Below are positions 26,885-35,641 of a stretch of 64,000 nucleotides of DNA, piece by piece. The notes under the pieces were generated by a model. It did not search any database. It saw only the letters and a list, made by a program, of their open reading frames with translations, and was not told where the DNA came from. How positions within the stretch are numbered: the first letter of the stretch is position 1; every line of letters starts with the position of its first letter. The position numbers were made by a program, and so were the translations under genes. Source of the DNA: Peteryoungia wuzhouensis (lineage in GTDB: Bacteria; Pseudomonadota; Alphaproteobacteria; Rhizobiales; Rhizobiaceae); the NCBI RefSeq assembly GCF_003205195.1, contig NZ_QJRY01000002.1, positions 372,001-436,000 of the forward strand. Reading direction: 5' to 3'.

Positions 26885-27525
26885 CGCGTAACCTCCGGTG
26901 ATCGGGCCAGACCGGTGCCGATCATCGAGTCACGGGTCACGAGGTCGGCGAGTTGATCTTCGCTGTATGCTTCCGTACCGGCAGGGCGCTCAGGTACGAC
27001 CAGATATCGCAGCTCCGCCGTCGAATCCCACACTCTGATACCCACGGTTGCCGGCAGGGTCACGCCGAACTCGGCCAGCACGCCGCGCGGATCGATCACC
27101 GCCCGCGAGCGATAGGCCGGCGCCTTGTACCAGACCGGCGGCAGGCCGAGCACCGACCACGGGTAACAGGAGCACAGCGTGCAGACGACGAGATTATGGG
27201 TGTCGGGCGTGTTGAACACAGCCCGCATGTGTTCGCCCTGCCGGCCCGTATAGCCGAGGCTCGCGATCGCTTCCGTCGCATCGCGCTTCAGCCAGCCAGC
27301 GAATGCGGGATCGGCCCAGGCATTGGCCACAACCCGCGCACCGTTCCTTGGCCCCACCTTCGTCTCGTAGGTCTCGACGATCGCATCGATCGCATCAGGA
27401 TCGATCAAGCCCTTTTCGGTCAGCAGCGTTTCGAGCGCCTTCACCCGCGCCTGCATGTCCGAATACTGGTTGTCGTGGTGGTGATCATGTCCATGATCAT
27501 GGTGATCGTCGTGATGACCGGACAT
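26881..27525 (-). CDS. nthA: Nitrile hydratase alpha subunit, cobalt type, His-rich N-terminus
   Basis: A 214-residue catalytic subunit. The metal-binding motif is VCTLCSC at residues 114-120 with ligands C115, C118, S119 and C120; threonine at the third position is the form of cobalt enzymes, while iron enzymes have serine. Residues 4-18 read [15 protein letters not shown], an uncommon metal-binding-like extension. No nitrilase, amidase or cobalt transporter gene lies nearby. The order alpha-beta-accessory is typical of the cobalt type. Confidence 0.95.
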   Translation of the reverse strand: MSGHHDDHHDHGHDHHHDNQYSDMQARVKALETLLTEKGLIDPDAIDAIVETYETKVGPRNGARVVANAWADPAFAGWLKRDATEAIASLGYTGRQGEHMRAVFNTPDTHNLVVCTLCSCYPWSVLGLPPVWYKAPAYRSRAVIDPRGVLAEFGVTLPATVGIRVWDSTAELRYLVVPERPAGTEAYSEDQLADLVTRDSMIGTGLARSPEVTR

Positions 27526-27535
27526 CGGGACTTTC

Positions 27536-28129
27536 CTATTTCAGCATGGGCCAGAGACTGAGTACCAGAAGCACCGCCATGGTGATGTTGAACCATTTGA
27601 GCCTGACCGGCACCGACAGCCACTCTCGAAGCGCCGAGCCGAAGCCCGCCCAGGTTGAGACGCTCGGAATATTCACGGCCGCAAAGACCAAAGCGACCAG
27701 CCCCACGGTCAGAGCATAGTGCTGCGGATTTGGATACACCGCCATCGCCGTAACCGCCATGACCCAGGCTTTCGGATTGATCCATTGGAAGGCTGCAGCG
27801 CTGAAAAAGCTCATCGGTCTCGTCTTGATTTCCCCGTCCCCCAGCGACCGCGACGAACCGATCTTCCATGCGATCCACAATAGATACAATCCTCCCGCGA
27901 CCTTGAGCGCAATGAAAGCCGGCGGATAAGCGGCAAGAAGAGCACCCAGACCGAAGCCAACGCCGATGAGCAAGGACAGGAAGCCGGCGCCGATCCCCAA
28001 CATGTGCGGAATGGTGCGCCGGAAGCCGAAATTCACCCCCGAGGCAAACAGCATCATGTTGTTCAGACCCGGCGTGATGGAGGTGGCAAAGGCAAAGACG
28101 ACGAGCGCCAGCAGCGTATCGGCCGACAT
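27536..28129 (-). CDS. LysE-family amino-acid exporter
   Basis: A 197-residue membrane protein with about six helices. The N-terminal [33 protein letters not shown] and mid-protein [12 protein letters not shown] and WINPKAW motifs are those of LysE/RhtB exporters. ATG 28129 has GGAGGAAA at good spacing; an in-frame start at 28189 would lie inside a regulatory palindrome. It ends 10 bp before the nitrile hydratase alpha gene start on the same strand, so the two may be transcribed together. The palindrome upstream (28151-28169) equals that of the aminotransferase gene. Confidence 0.9.
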   Translation of the reverse strand: MSADTLLALVVFAFATSITPGLNNMMLFASGVNFGFRRTIPHMLGIGAGFLSLLIGVGFGLGALLAAYPPAFIALKVAGGLYLLWIAWKIGSSRSLGDGEIKTRPMSFFSAAAFQWINPKAWVMAVTAMAVYPNPQHYALTVGLVALVFAAVNIPSVSTWAGFGSALREWLSVPVRLKWFNITMAVLLVLSLWPMLK

Positions 28130-28150
28130 GGATATTTCCTCCGATATTTT

Positions 28151-28169
28151 GGTCAACCTAGCTGACCTA
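28151..28169. promoter_or_regulatory. Palindrome shared with the aminotransferase promoter
   Basis: GGTCAAC-CTA-GCTGACCTA, with GGTCA/TGACC arms around 7 bp, starts 22 bp upstream of the LysE-family ATG. Sixteen fixed positions match those at 12320-12338, and only the three central bases differ. Confidence 0.6.
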
Positions 28170-28297
28170 ACGCCGACCGACAGCCGCAATCTTGTGACGG
28201 TGACACAAACGCGAAACTATCAGTCGCTTGGCATTTGTCCCTTGTACTGGCTGATGCCAGGCTTATCCTCCTGCTGGCACCACGGAGGATCGCAACA

Positions 28298-29143
28298 ATG
28301 CACGACACCATTCCGACTGTCACCCTGCCGGGCGGCGAGGAGGTGCCGAGCCTCGGCTTCGGCACCTGGATGATGGGGGAGACAAGAGCGCAGGCCAGTT
28401 CGGAGATCGATTCTGTCAGGCTGGCTCTCGATCTCGGAATGACGGTCATCGATACGGCCGAAATGTATGGCGATGGTGGTGCTGAACGCATTGTCGGGGA
28501 GGCGCTGAAGGAGCGTCGCGAGGACGCATTTCTGGTGTCCAAAGTCCTGCCTTGGAACGCCAGTTTCGACGGCACGATCAAGGCCTGCCATGCGAGCCTG
28601 GACAGGTTGGGAACCGACCATCTGGACCTCTATCTCCTGCATTGGCGAGGTGAACATCCGCTCGACGACACGGTCGCCGCCATGGAGGAACTGAAGGCCG
28701 CAGGCCGCATCCGCGCCTGGGGTGTTTCCAATTTCGACGTCGAGGATATGGAGGAACTCTTTTCTGTGGCGGATGGAGAGAACTGTGCCGTCAACCAGAT
28801 CCTCTACAACTTGTCCCGCCGAGGCATCGAGTTCGACCTCCTGCCCTGGTGCCAGGAGCACCGGATCCCGATCATGGCCTATTCGCCGATCGAGCAGGGG
28901 CGCATCCTGCACCACCCCGAACTGATCCACATCGCCAAGGCCTATCAGGCGACCCCGGCTCAGGTTGCGCTCGCTTTCCTGCTGGAGCGCGAGGGCGTGA
29001 TCCCGATCCCCAAAACCTCGAACCTGCGCCGCCTGCAGGAGAACCGCGATGCGGTCGATCTCGACATCGCCGACGAGGATTGGGCCCGCCTCGACACCGC
29101 CTTCCCTCCGCCGTCTCGGAAAATGCCGCTGGCGATGATCTGA
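28298..29143 (+). CDS. Aldo/keto reductase
   Basis: A 281-residue NAD(P)H-dependent oxidoreductase of the AKR (beta/alpha)8 family. The catalytic tetrad is present: Asp and Tyr in [15 protein letters not shown], Lys in FLVSKVLP and His in LYLLHWRG. The cofactor-binding end [15 protein letters not shown] is conserved. ATG 28298 has CGGAGGA eight bases upstream; an earlier in-frame start at 28235 is unlikely. It is divergent from the LysE gene. The substrate is unknown. Confidence 0.93.
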   Translation: MHDTIPTVTLPGGEEVPSLGFGTWMMGETRAQASSEIDSVRLALDLGMTVIDTAEMYGDGGAERIVGEALKERREDAFLVSKVLPWNASFDGTIKACHASLDRLGTDHLDLYLLHWRGEHPLDDTVAAMEELKAAGRIRAWGVSNFDVEDMEELFSVADGENCAVNQILYNLSRRGIEFDLLPWCQEHRIPIMAYSPIEQGRILHHPELIHIAKAYQATPAQVALAFLLEREGVIPIPKTSNLRRLQENRDAVDLDIADEDWARLDTAFPPPSRKMPLAMI

Positions 29144-29246
29144 TCTTTTCCGGGCGACCGAGATCGCGATCCGCATCTCAGCATCGGAAAACCGTGATCT
29201 ATCCACAGCCCCAGAATTGCAGGCACTTTACGCCAGCCCATCAGGA

Positions 29247-29266
29247 AATTAGGAGATTGCCTAATT
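29247..29266. promoter_or_regulatory. Inverted repeat upstream of the ArsR-type gene
   Basis: AATTAGG-AGATTG-CCTAATT has 7-bp perfect arms and lies 45 bp before the start at 29311. It is AT-rich in a GC-rich setting, as expected for an ArsR-family autoregulatory operator. Confidence 0.5.
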
Positions 29267-29310
29267 CAAGAATTTCGGCACGAAGGGCAACCGCCGCAGG
29301 GGGAACCAAG

Positions 29311-29844
29311 ATGGCAAAGCGCGGCAAGACAGATCTGCATCCGGCGATGGACAAGACATCATCCCGCGTCTTCCACGCACTCGCCTCCGATCCGCGCAGG
29401 ATGATGCTGGTTCATCTCCAGCAATCCACACTCACCGCCGGCGAAATCGCCGCCCGCTTCGACATGGCCAAACCCTCGATCTCCCAGCACCTTTCGATAC
29501 TGGAAAATGCCGAACTCATCGAAGGCGAGAAGAAGGGGCAATATATCCATTACAGCCTCAAGCCCGCGGCACTTCGCCATGCGCTCCTGGCGATGCTGAC
29601 GACGACCGACATCTCCGGCGACGAGGCCGGGCGAGACGCCATCGAAGACGCCCCGGCGAAGACGAAGAAATCATCGAAGAAGAAGGCCGAGCGAGCAGAA
29701 GCAGGAGCCGCATCGAAGAAGGCGGAAAAGGCGAAGCAGGCCGCAGAAAAACCAGCCAAGGACAAGCAGAAGAAGGCGGCAGTCGATCTTGCGCCCCCGC
29801 CCCAGCAGATGGGGCTGCTCGACCTTCTCGGCATGGATGGCTGA
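29311..29844 (+). CDS. ArsR-family regulator with Lys/Ala-rich C-terminal tail
   Basis: A 177-residue protein. Residues about 15-95 are an ArsR-type winged helix (RVFHALASDPRRMMLVHLQQSTLTAGEIAARFDMAKPSISQHLSILENAELIEGEKKGQYIHYSL). No metal-binding cysteine motif is seen. Residues about 110-155 are a low-complexity stretch rich in Lys, Ala and Glu, similar in composition to histone-H1-like tails, and the chain ends in QMGLLDLLGMDG, which looks like a short interaction motif. AGGGGGA precedes ATG 29311. Confidence 0.82.
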   Translation: MAKRGKTDLHPAMDKTSSRVFHALASDPRRMMLVHLQQSTLTAGEIAARFDMAKPSISQHLSILENAELIEGEKKGQYIHYSLKPAALRHALLAMLTTTDISGDEAGRDAIEDAPAKTKKSSKKKAERAEAGAASKKAEKAKQAAEKPAKDKQKKAAVDLAPPPQQMGLLDLLGMDG

Positions 29845-29859
29845 GCGGGCGACAGAACG

Positions 29860-29889
29860 AAAAAGGGCGACCGCAAGGCCGCCCTTTTT
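29860..29889. terminator. Bidirectional terminator between the ArsR gene and ilvH
   Basis: AAAAAGGGCG (29860-29869) pairs with CGCCCTTTTT (29880-29889), with added CC/GG pairs around a GCAA loop. The A- and T-runs serve both strands. Confidence 0.9.
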
Positions 29890-29912
29890 CATTTCGCGAA
29901 ATCACGAATTCC

Positions 29913-30485
29913 TTACATGCCTTGTGAGCCGCGGTTCATCGCGGCAATCCCGGTCCGGCAGATTTCGTTGAGGCCGAGCGGCTTCATGATCGAGACGAAC
30001 TGGTCGATCTTCGACGACTTGCCGGTGATCTCGAAGATGAAGTGATCGACCGTCGCATCGACGACCTTGGCGTGAAAGGCATCGGCCAGACGCAGCGTCT
30101 CGGCCCGCATCTCGCCCGAGGAAACGACCTTCACCAAGGCCACTTCGCGCTCGATGGGGCGCTCCTGCCCAAGCTCACGCGCCCGGACCGTCAGATCCAG
30201 CACGCGATGTACCGGAACGATGCGCTCCAGCTGCGCCTTGATCTGCTCGAGCACGCCGGGCGTGCCACGCGTCACGATCGTTATCCGTGACAGATGCGCT
30301 TCATGCTCGGTTTCGGAAACCGTGAGGCTCTCGATGTTGTAACCGCGACCGGAGAACAGGCCGATGACGCGGGCGAGAACGCCCGGCTCGTTGTCCACAA
30401 GCACCGAGAGCGTATGGCTCTCGATGGCAGACGTTTCCTTGGCGATGAAATAGGCCGAGCCGGTCGGCTGTAGGTGTGCGTTCAT
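29913..30485 (-). CDS. ilvH: Acetolactate synthase regulatory (small) subunit
   Basis: A 190-residue regulatory subunit. An ACT domain opens with HTLSVLVDNEPGVLARVIGLFSGRGYNIESLTV (about residues 24-57), and the C-terminal IlvH domain ends in TGKSSKIDQFVSIMKPLGLNEICRTGIAAMNRG. It binds valine and restores feedback control and full activity to IlvI. ATG 30485 has GGAGGAA upstream and lies 17 bp after ilvI. Confidence 0.96.
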   Translation of the reverse strand: MNAHLQPTGSAYFIAKETSAIESHTLSVLVDNEPGVLARVIGLFSGRGYNIESLTVSETEHEAHLSRITIVTRGTPGVLEQIKAQLERIVPVHRVLDLTVRARELGQERPIEREVALVKVVSSGEMRAETLRLADAFHAKVVDATVDHFIFEITGKSSKIDQFVSIMKPLGLNEICRTGIAAMNRGSQGM

Positions 30486-30502
30486 TTCTCGGTTCCTCCC
30501 GG

Positions 30503-32281
30503 TCAGACGAGCTGACGACCCTTGGCATCGATGGCATTGGCGACGGCTTCGTCGGTCGCCTCGTCCGGCAGCAGCATCTCGTTGTGCGCCTTGCCCGATG
30601 GGATCATCGGGAAGCAGTTGGCGAGATTGGCGACACGGCAGTCGAAGATCACAGGCTTCTTCACGTCGATCATCTCCTGGATCGCGCCGTCGAGATCATC
30701 AGGCTTCTCGCAGCGGATGCCGACGGCACCATAGGCTTCCGCCAGCTTGACGAAGTCAGGCATGGCTTCGGTGTAGGAATTCGACAGACGGTTGCCGTGC
30801 AGCAACTGCTGCCACTGGCGCACCATGCCCATATACTGGTTGTTCAGGATGAAGATCTTGATGGGCGCTTCATACTGGATCGCCGCCGACATTTCCTGAA
30901 TGCACATCTGGATCGACGCGTCACCGGCAATGTCGATGACGAGGCTCTCCGGATGCGCGATCTGTACGCCGAGGGCGGCCGGCAGGCCGTAGCCCATGGT
31001 GCCGAGGCCACCCGATGTCATCCAGCGATTCGGCTGCTCGAAGCCATAGAACTGGGCTGCCCACATCTGATGCTGGCCGACTTCGGTCGTGATATAGGTG
31101 TCGCGATCCTTGGTCAGTTCATAAAGCCGCTGCAGCGCATATTGCGGCATGATAACATCCTTCGCCGGGGTATAGGCGAAGGAGTTGCGCGCGCGCCACT
31201 TGGCAATATTGGCATTCCACTCGGCCGTCTGCGAAGCCTCGGGCTTCTTCGGCAGCGCCCGCCAGGCACGAACCATGTCTTCGAGAACACGGCCGACGTC
31301 ACCGAGGATCGGCACGTCGACGCGGACATTCTTGTTGATCGACGACGGGTCGATGTCGATGTGGATCTTCTTCGAGTTCGGCGAAAACGCGTTCAGGCGA
31401 CCCGTGATACGGTCATCGAAACGCGCGCCGATGCAGACCATGACGTCACAGTCGTGCATGGCCATGTTGGCTTCGTAGGAACCGTGCATGCCGAGCATGC
31501 CGAGCCAGTTCTTGCCGGACGCCGGATAGCAGCCGAGGCCCATCAGGGTCGACGTGATCGGGAAGTCGGTGAGCGAAACCAGTTCGCGCAGCAACTTGGT
31601 TGCTTCCGGACCGGAATTCACGACGCCACCGCCGGAATAGATGATCGGGCGACGGGCAGACGCCATCAATTCGACTGCCGCCTGGATGGCGCGGGCGTCG
31701 CCGGTGACCTTCGGCTGATAGCTCTTCAGCGCCTTGTGGGCATCTGGGGGCGTGTAGGTGCCGGTGGCAAACTGGATGTCCTTGGGCACATCGACAAGAA
31801 CCGGACCCGGACGGCCCGTCTGGGCGATGCGGAAGGCTTCGTGAATGATCGAAGCCAGCTGGTTGACGTCCTTGACCAGCCAATTGTGCTTGGTGCAGGG
31901 GCGCGTGATGCCGACGGTGTCACATTCCTGGAAGGCGTCCGAACCGATCAGGGAGGTCGGAACCTGGCCGGAGATGCAGACGAGCGGAACGCTGTCCATC
32001 AGCGCATCCTGCAGCGGCGTGACCGCATTGGTGGCGCCGGGACCCGAGGTGACCAGCATGACGCCGACTTTGCCGGTCGACCGGGCATAGCCTTCGGCTG
32101 CGTGGCCGGCGCCCTGCTCGTGACGCACGAGGATGTGCTGGATATCGTCCTGCTGGAAAATCTCGTCATAGATCGGAAGCACGGCCCCACCGGGATAGCC
32201 GAAGATATGTTCGACACCGTTATCCTTGAGCGCGCGCAGGACGATCTCGGCGCCAGTCATCTGATTGTCTTTACCCGTCAT
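30503..32281 (-). CDS. ilvI: Acetolactate synthase catalytic (large) subunit
   Basis: A 592-residue thiamine-diphosphate enzyme that condenses two pyruvates, or pyruvate and 2-oxobutyrate, in the first common step of branched-chain amino-acid synthesis. The three TPP-family domains are present: HIFGYPGGAVLPIYDEI with the catalytic Glu in RHEQGAGHAAEGYAR, the FAD-type central domain, and the C-terminal TPP/Mg motif IAGDASIQMCIQEMSAAIQYEAPIKIFILNNQYMGMVRQWQ. It forms an operon with ilvH and is preceded by a leader-peptide attenuator. Confidence 0.97.
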   Translation of the reverse strand: MTGKDNQMTGAEIVLRALKDNGVEHIFGYPGGAVLPIYDEIFQQDDIQHILVRHEQGAGHAAEGYARSTGKVGVMLVTSGPGATNAVTPLQDALMDSVPLVCISGQVPTSLIGSDAFQECDTVGITRPCTKHNWLVKDVNQLASIIHEAFRIAQTGRPGPVLVDVPKDIQFATGTYTPPDAHKALKSYQPKVTGDARAIQAAVELMASARRPIIYSGGGVVNSGPEATKLLRELVSLTDFPITSTLMGLGCYPASGKNWLGMLGMHGSYEANMAMHDCDVMVCIGARFDDRITGRLNAFSPNSKKIHIDIDPSSINKNVRVDVPILGDVGRVLEDMVRAWRALPKKPEASQTAEWNANIAKWRARNSFAYTPAKDVIMPQYALQRLYELTKDRDTYITTEVGQHQMWAAQFYGFEQPNRWMTSGGLGTMGYGLPAALGVQIAHPESLVIDIAGDASIQMCIQEMSAAIQYEAPIKIFILNNQYMGMVRQWQQLLHGNRLSNSYTEAMPDFVKLAEAYGAVGIRCEKPDDLDGAIQEMIDVKKPVIFDCRVANLANCFPMIPSGKAHNEMLLPDEATDEAVANAIDAKGRQLV

Positions 32282-32336
32282 GCTGTGTTTCCATCTGCCT
32301 TCTTGGTTTTTGGGCTGATAACCCGGTTCAGGGCAT

Positions 32337-32361
32337 AAAAAAAGGCCCCTTTGAGGAGCCT
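32337..32361 (-). terminator. Attenuator terminator of the ilvIH leader
   Basis: On the reverse strand AGGCTCC pairs with GGGGCCT (one G-U pair) around TCAAA, followed by a run of seven T. It lies 56 bp before ilvI. Upstream, CGCATGGG and CCCATGCG (32371-32378 and 32409-32416) and GGATGG/CCATCC (32390-32395 and 32401-32406) can form the alternative stems expected of an attenuator. Confidence 0.85.
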
Positions 32362-32395
32362 GTCATCTAGCGCATGGGTGGCTATCGCCGGATGG

Positions 32396-32452
32396 TTACA
32401 CCATCCTGCCCATGCGCCTTCCCACCACGATAAGTGCAACCGAGTTTTTCAT
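32396..32452 (-). CDS. ilvIH leader peptide
   Basis: An 18-residue reading frame, MKNSVALIVVGRRMGRMV, lies in the 339-bp region between ilvI and the divergent HerA-like gene. Six of its residues in a row are the products or relatives of the pathway (Val-Ala-Leu-Ile-Val-Val). Its stop codon falls inside the loop of one leader stem, and a terminator follows about 35 bp later. Stalling on Val/Leu/Ile codons when charged tRNA is short would favour read-through into ilvIH. No strong ribosome-binding site is seen. Confidence 0.8.
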   Translation of the reverse strand: MKNSVALIVVGRRMGRMV

Positions 32453-32620
32453 GGGCCGAAGTGTTAGCCAGAAAGCCCCTCAGCGTCAACGCATCTTTCG
32501 GAAAATTTTGCCCGAGACGGCGACAGTTTGTTGCGCAGCATCCCGCAAACCGTCACCACGGCCCTAACGTGCTACACGAAATTTTAAGCGCCCTGCCCTA
32601 GACTTGCGTGAGCAGGGAGA

Positions 32621-34717
32621 ATGCGCTTGTCGAAAGATGAATTTCACAAGTCCGGCCAGCCCGGAGATCAAGACCGCCGCGATGGAATGCGGCCTGGCAA
32701 TCGGATGCTGGGGCGCGTCGTCGCCTGCAATGGCTCGCGCGCCACGATCGCCGCCGTTGCCGAGGAGGGTGGCACCGACCTCACAGAGCTCTGGTCTGTC
32801 GGCCGACTGATCTCGATCAGCGTCGGGAAAAACCGTGTCGTGGCACTTGCCTATTCCATGCAGACGGAAGGAAAGGACTGGGGTGAAGGCGCCGACAACC
32901 AGTTCCTGATCGAAGTGGAGCTGCTGGGCGAAGTCTATGTCCAGCAGGATGGCAAGGAGATCTTCTCCACCGGCATCTCGCGTTATCCCTATCTCGGCGC
33001 AATCGCGCACAGGATCCGCGCTGCCGACCTTCTGCGGATCTATGACACGCATCACAACGATACGGCAGTGATCGGGAAGCTGACCCAGGACGAATCGATC
33101 GACGCGGCCATCCATATCCCGTCCATGCTGTCGAAGCACTTTGCCGTCGTTGGTTCTACTGGGGTTGGCAAATCAACGGCAGTCTCGCTCCTCCTGCGCA
33201 AGGCGATCGAAAGCGACCCGAAGCTGCGTATCCTGATCCTCGATCCGCACAACGAATTTGCAGCCGCATTCCCTGATCTGGCCGTCGTGATCGACACAGA
33301 CACGCTCGATCTGCCATTCTGGCTGATGCGCCTCGAAGAATTCGCAGAGGTGCTGTTCCGGGGCCGGCCGCCAATTCCGGAAGAACTGGACATCCTGCGC
33401 GACCTCATGCCCGAGGCCAAACGCGCCTTTCGCGGCAACGAGAGTGCCCTGATGCGCCGGATGGCGGACAAGAGCTCGATGACAGCAGACACTCCGGTGC
33501 CCTATCGCATTGCGGATCTGATGGCGCTGATCGATGAGCGCATCGGTCGTCTGGAAGGACGTGGCGAAAAACCGTTCCTGCGCTCGCTCAAGATGCGCAT
33601 CATGTCGGCGATCAACGACCCGCGTTATCACTTCATGTTCTCCAACAACACGATCACCGACACGATCATGGAGACGATCGCGCATATCTTCCGCATTCCC
33701 GGAGGTGACCACCCGATCTCGACCTTCCAGTTGGCGGGCATTCCCTCGGAGGTCGTCAACTCGGTCGCTTCGGTCCTCTGCCGTATGGCATTCGAGCTGG
33801 CGCTCTGGTCGAACGGCGCGATCCACATGCTCGTCGTCTGCGAAGAAGCACACCGTTACGTGCCGGCCGACCCCAATCTCGGCTTCTTCCCGACGCGCCA
33901 GGCCATCGCCCGCATCGCCAAGGAAGGCCGCAAATACGGTGTCTCGCTCGGGGTCATCACCCAGCGCCCAGGCGAACTCGATCAGACCATCCTGTCGCAG
34001 TGTTCGACGCTGTTTGCCATGCGCCTTGCCAATGACCGCGACCAGGAAATCATCCGATCTGCGATCCCGGACAGCTCGATTTCCACGACCAGCTTCATCT
34101 CGTCGATCGGCAACGGCGAAGCCATCGCCTTCGGCGAGGCCATCGCCGTGCCGATGCGCATGCGCTTCACCCGCGTCGAGGAACAGCGGCTGCCGAAAGC
34201 CAATGGTGTCAACGCCAAGGCAACGGAGGAAACGCCGGATACGGTCGACCTCCGCTCGATCGTCGGCCGCATGCGTGCGATTGTGGGTCCGGACATCTCC
34301 GCATTCCAGCAGCAGTTCGAGAGCAGCATGACCAGGGTCGACGTACCCATGGCACCCGAAGGCATCTACGACGACGAAGACTTCGACGACGATATGATGG
34401 ATGACGAACTGCCAAGCCGCTTCTCGGCCGCCCCCGCAGCGGTCTCGGCACCTGCCAGAACAGAGTATCAGGCGCCCTTGCTGCGCGAGAGCCTGTCGGC
34501 GGCGCAGACACCGGCAATCGAACCCTACCGGCCGGACATGCTGCCGCGCGCAGGCACGGGAGATACGCTGAGACGGGCCGACCCTGTTCCTGCTCTGGAA
34601 GGTGACGCTGGAAATACCGCCTTCGGCACGGCATCGCTTCGGCGCGAAGGCGGCGGCTCTTCCCTGCGCGAGAGCATTCTGAAGAAGCCGCTTTCGAGTC
34701 TTTACAAGCGCGACTGA
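32621..34717 (+). CDS. HerA-like DUF87 ATPase
   Basis: A 698-residue FtsK/HerA-superfamily ATPase. A short N-terminal barrel (about residues 20-150) resembles the HerA-ATP-synthase barrel, followed by Walker A GSTGVGKST near residue 177, Walker B LVVCEEAHRYVP near 405, and a sensor-like GVITQRPGELDQTILSQCSTLFAMRL. The last 130 residues are acidic and proline/alanine-rich, probably disordered. Known HerA proteins translocate on DNA with a NurA nuclease or defence effector; none is adjacent. Its chromosomal housekeeping neighbours argue against a defence island. Confidence 0.82.
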   Translation: MRLSKDEFHKSGQPGDQDRRDGMRPGNRMLGRVVACNGSRATIAAVAEEGGTDLTELWSVGRLISISVGKNRVVALAYSMQTEGKDWGEGADNQFLIEVELLGEVYVQQDGKEIFSTGISRYPYLGAIAHRIRAADLLRIYDTHHNDTAVIGKLTQDESIDAAIHIPSMLSKHFAVVGSTGVGKSTAVSLLLRKAIESDPKLRILILDPHNEFAAAFPDLAVVIDTDTLDLPFWLMRLEEFAEVLFRGRPPIPEELDILRDLMPEAKRAFRGNESALMRRMADKSSMTADTPVPYRIADLMALIDERIGRLEGRGEKPFLRSLKMRIMSAINDPRYHFMFSNNTITDTIMETIAHIFRIPGGDHPISTFQLAGIPSEVVNSVASVLCRMAFELALWSNGAIHMLVVCEEAHRYVPADPNLGFFPTRQAIARIAKEGRKYGVSLGVITQRPGELDQTILSQCSTLFAMRLANDRDQEIIRSAIPDSSISTTSFISSIGNGEAIAFGEAIAVPMRMRFTRVEEQRLPKANGVNAKATEETPDTVDLRSIVGRMRAIVGPDISAFQQQFESSMTRVDVPMAPEGIYDDEDFDDDMMDDELPSRFSAAPAAVSAPARTEYQAPLLRESLSAAQTPAIEPYRPDMLPRAGTGDTLRRADPVPALEGDAGNTAFGTASLRREGGGSSLRESILKKPLSSLYKRD

Positions 34718-34726
34718 ACGGGGCGA

Positions 34727-35641
34727 TCAGTCGATCCGGTAGGTCACCGGGTCGATCCGCTGCCAGGTCTCGTCCATCTGGTTGCGGAACCAGGTCATCT
34801 GGCGCTTCGCATATTGCCGTGTGGCGGCCGATGCCTTTTCGATCACCTGGTCGCGCGACATCTCTCCAGACACCATCGCAGCGATCTGCGACACGCCGAT
34901 CGCCTTCATGACAGGGGCTTGCTGTGGCAGGTCCAGCGCAAGTAGCGCCCTCACCTCATCCACTGCGCCCTGCTCCATCATCTGCGCAAAACGCCGATCG
35001 ATGCGTTCATGCAGGAGCTTCCGCTCGGGCAATACGACAAATTTCATGGCCCGCTCCGGATCAACGAGCACCGGACCAGACTGGCGATGGTAAAACGAAA
35101 TCGACTGCCCGGTGACGGCAAGAACCTCCAGAGCCCGGACAATCCTTTGCCCATCCTTCTGCTGCAGTCCCGCAGCCACCGCCGGATCCTGTGCCGCAAG
35201 TTCCGTATGCAGAACCTCCGGCCCTTCGTCGATCAGACGCGCGCGCAATCCTGCCCGCACGTCCTCCGGGATAACAGGCATGTCCGACAGGCCACCGGTC
35301 AACGCCTTGAAATAGAGGCCCGTGCCGCCGACAACGACCGGCAGGCGGCCTTGCGTCTTCAATTCGGTGAGCAACTCGGCCATGTCACGCAACCAGTCGC
35401 CGGTGGAATAGGAAGCGCCGGCAGGCACATGGCCATAGAGACGGTGCGGGACATCCCCCATCTCGCTCTCGTCGGGCCGCGCGGTCACCACCCTCAGCGT
35501 GTCATAGACCTGCATGCTGTCGGCATTGACCACCACGCCGCCGTGCCGCCGCGCGAAGGCGATCGCCAGTGCGGACTTGCCGCTGGCGGTCGGCCCGGTT
35601 ATCAGGATGGCCTCTGTCGTCTTTCCAGGATCTTGCATCAT
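34727..35641 (-). CDS. miaA: tRNA dimethylallyltransferase
   Basis: A 304-residue enzyme that adds a dimethylallyl group to adenosine 37 of tRNAs reading UNN codons. The P-loop GPTASGKSAL is near residue 16, followed by the DSMQVYD substrate motif, VGGTGLYFKALTGG and the C-terminal TRQYAKRQMTWFRNQ. I place the start at ATG 35641, matching family length; ATG 35638 is equivalent. An in-frame ATG at 35683 has GGGAG upstream and would add 14 residues inside serB. It starts head-to-head with serB. Confidence 0.93.
   Translation of the reverse strand: MMQDPGKTTEAILITGPTASGKSALAIAFARRHGGVVVNADSMQVYDTLRVVTARPDESEMGDVPHRLYGHVPAGASYSTGDWLRDMAELLTELKTQGRLPVVVGGTGLYFKALTGGLSDMPVIPEDVRAGLRARLIDEGPEVLHTELAAQDPAVAAGLQQKDGQRIVRALEVLAVTGQSISFYHRQSGPVLVDPERAMKFVVLPERKLLHERIDRRFAQMMEQGAVDEVRALLALDLPQQAPVMKAIGVSQIAAMVSGEMSRDQVIEKASAATRQYAKRQMTWFRNQMDETWQRIDPVTYRID

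Noticed and set aside
30476-32338. A 620-codon forward open frame opposite ilvI
   Set aside because: The reverse strand encodes a full acetolactate synthase; the forward frame is His/Asp/Arg-rich in the manner of antisense shadows.
24660-34717. A phage-defence island built from the RecD-like and HerA-like helicases
   Set aside because: The two genes are 7 kb apart, separated by metabolic genes, with no nuclease or effector partner.
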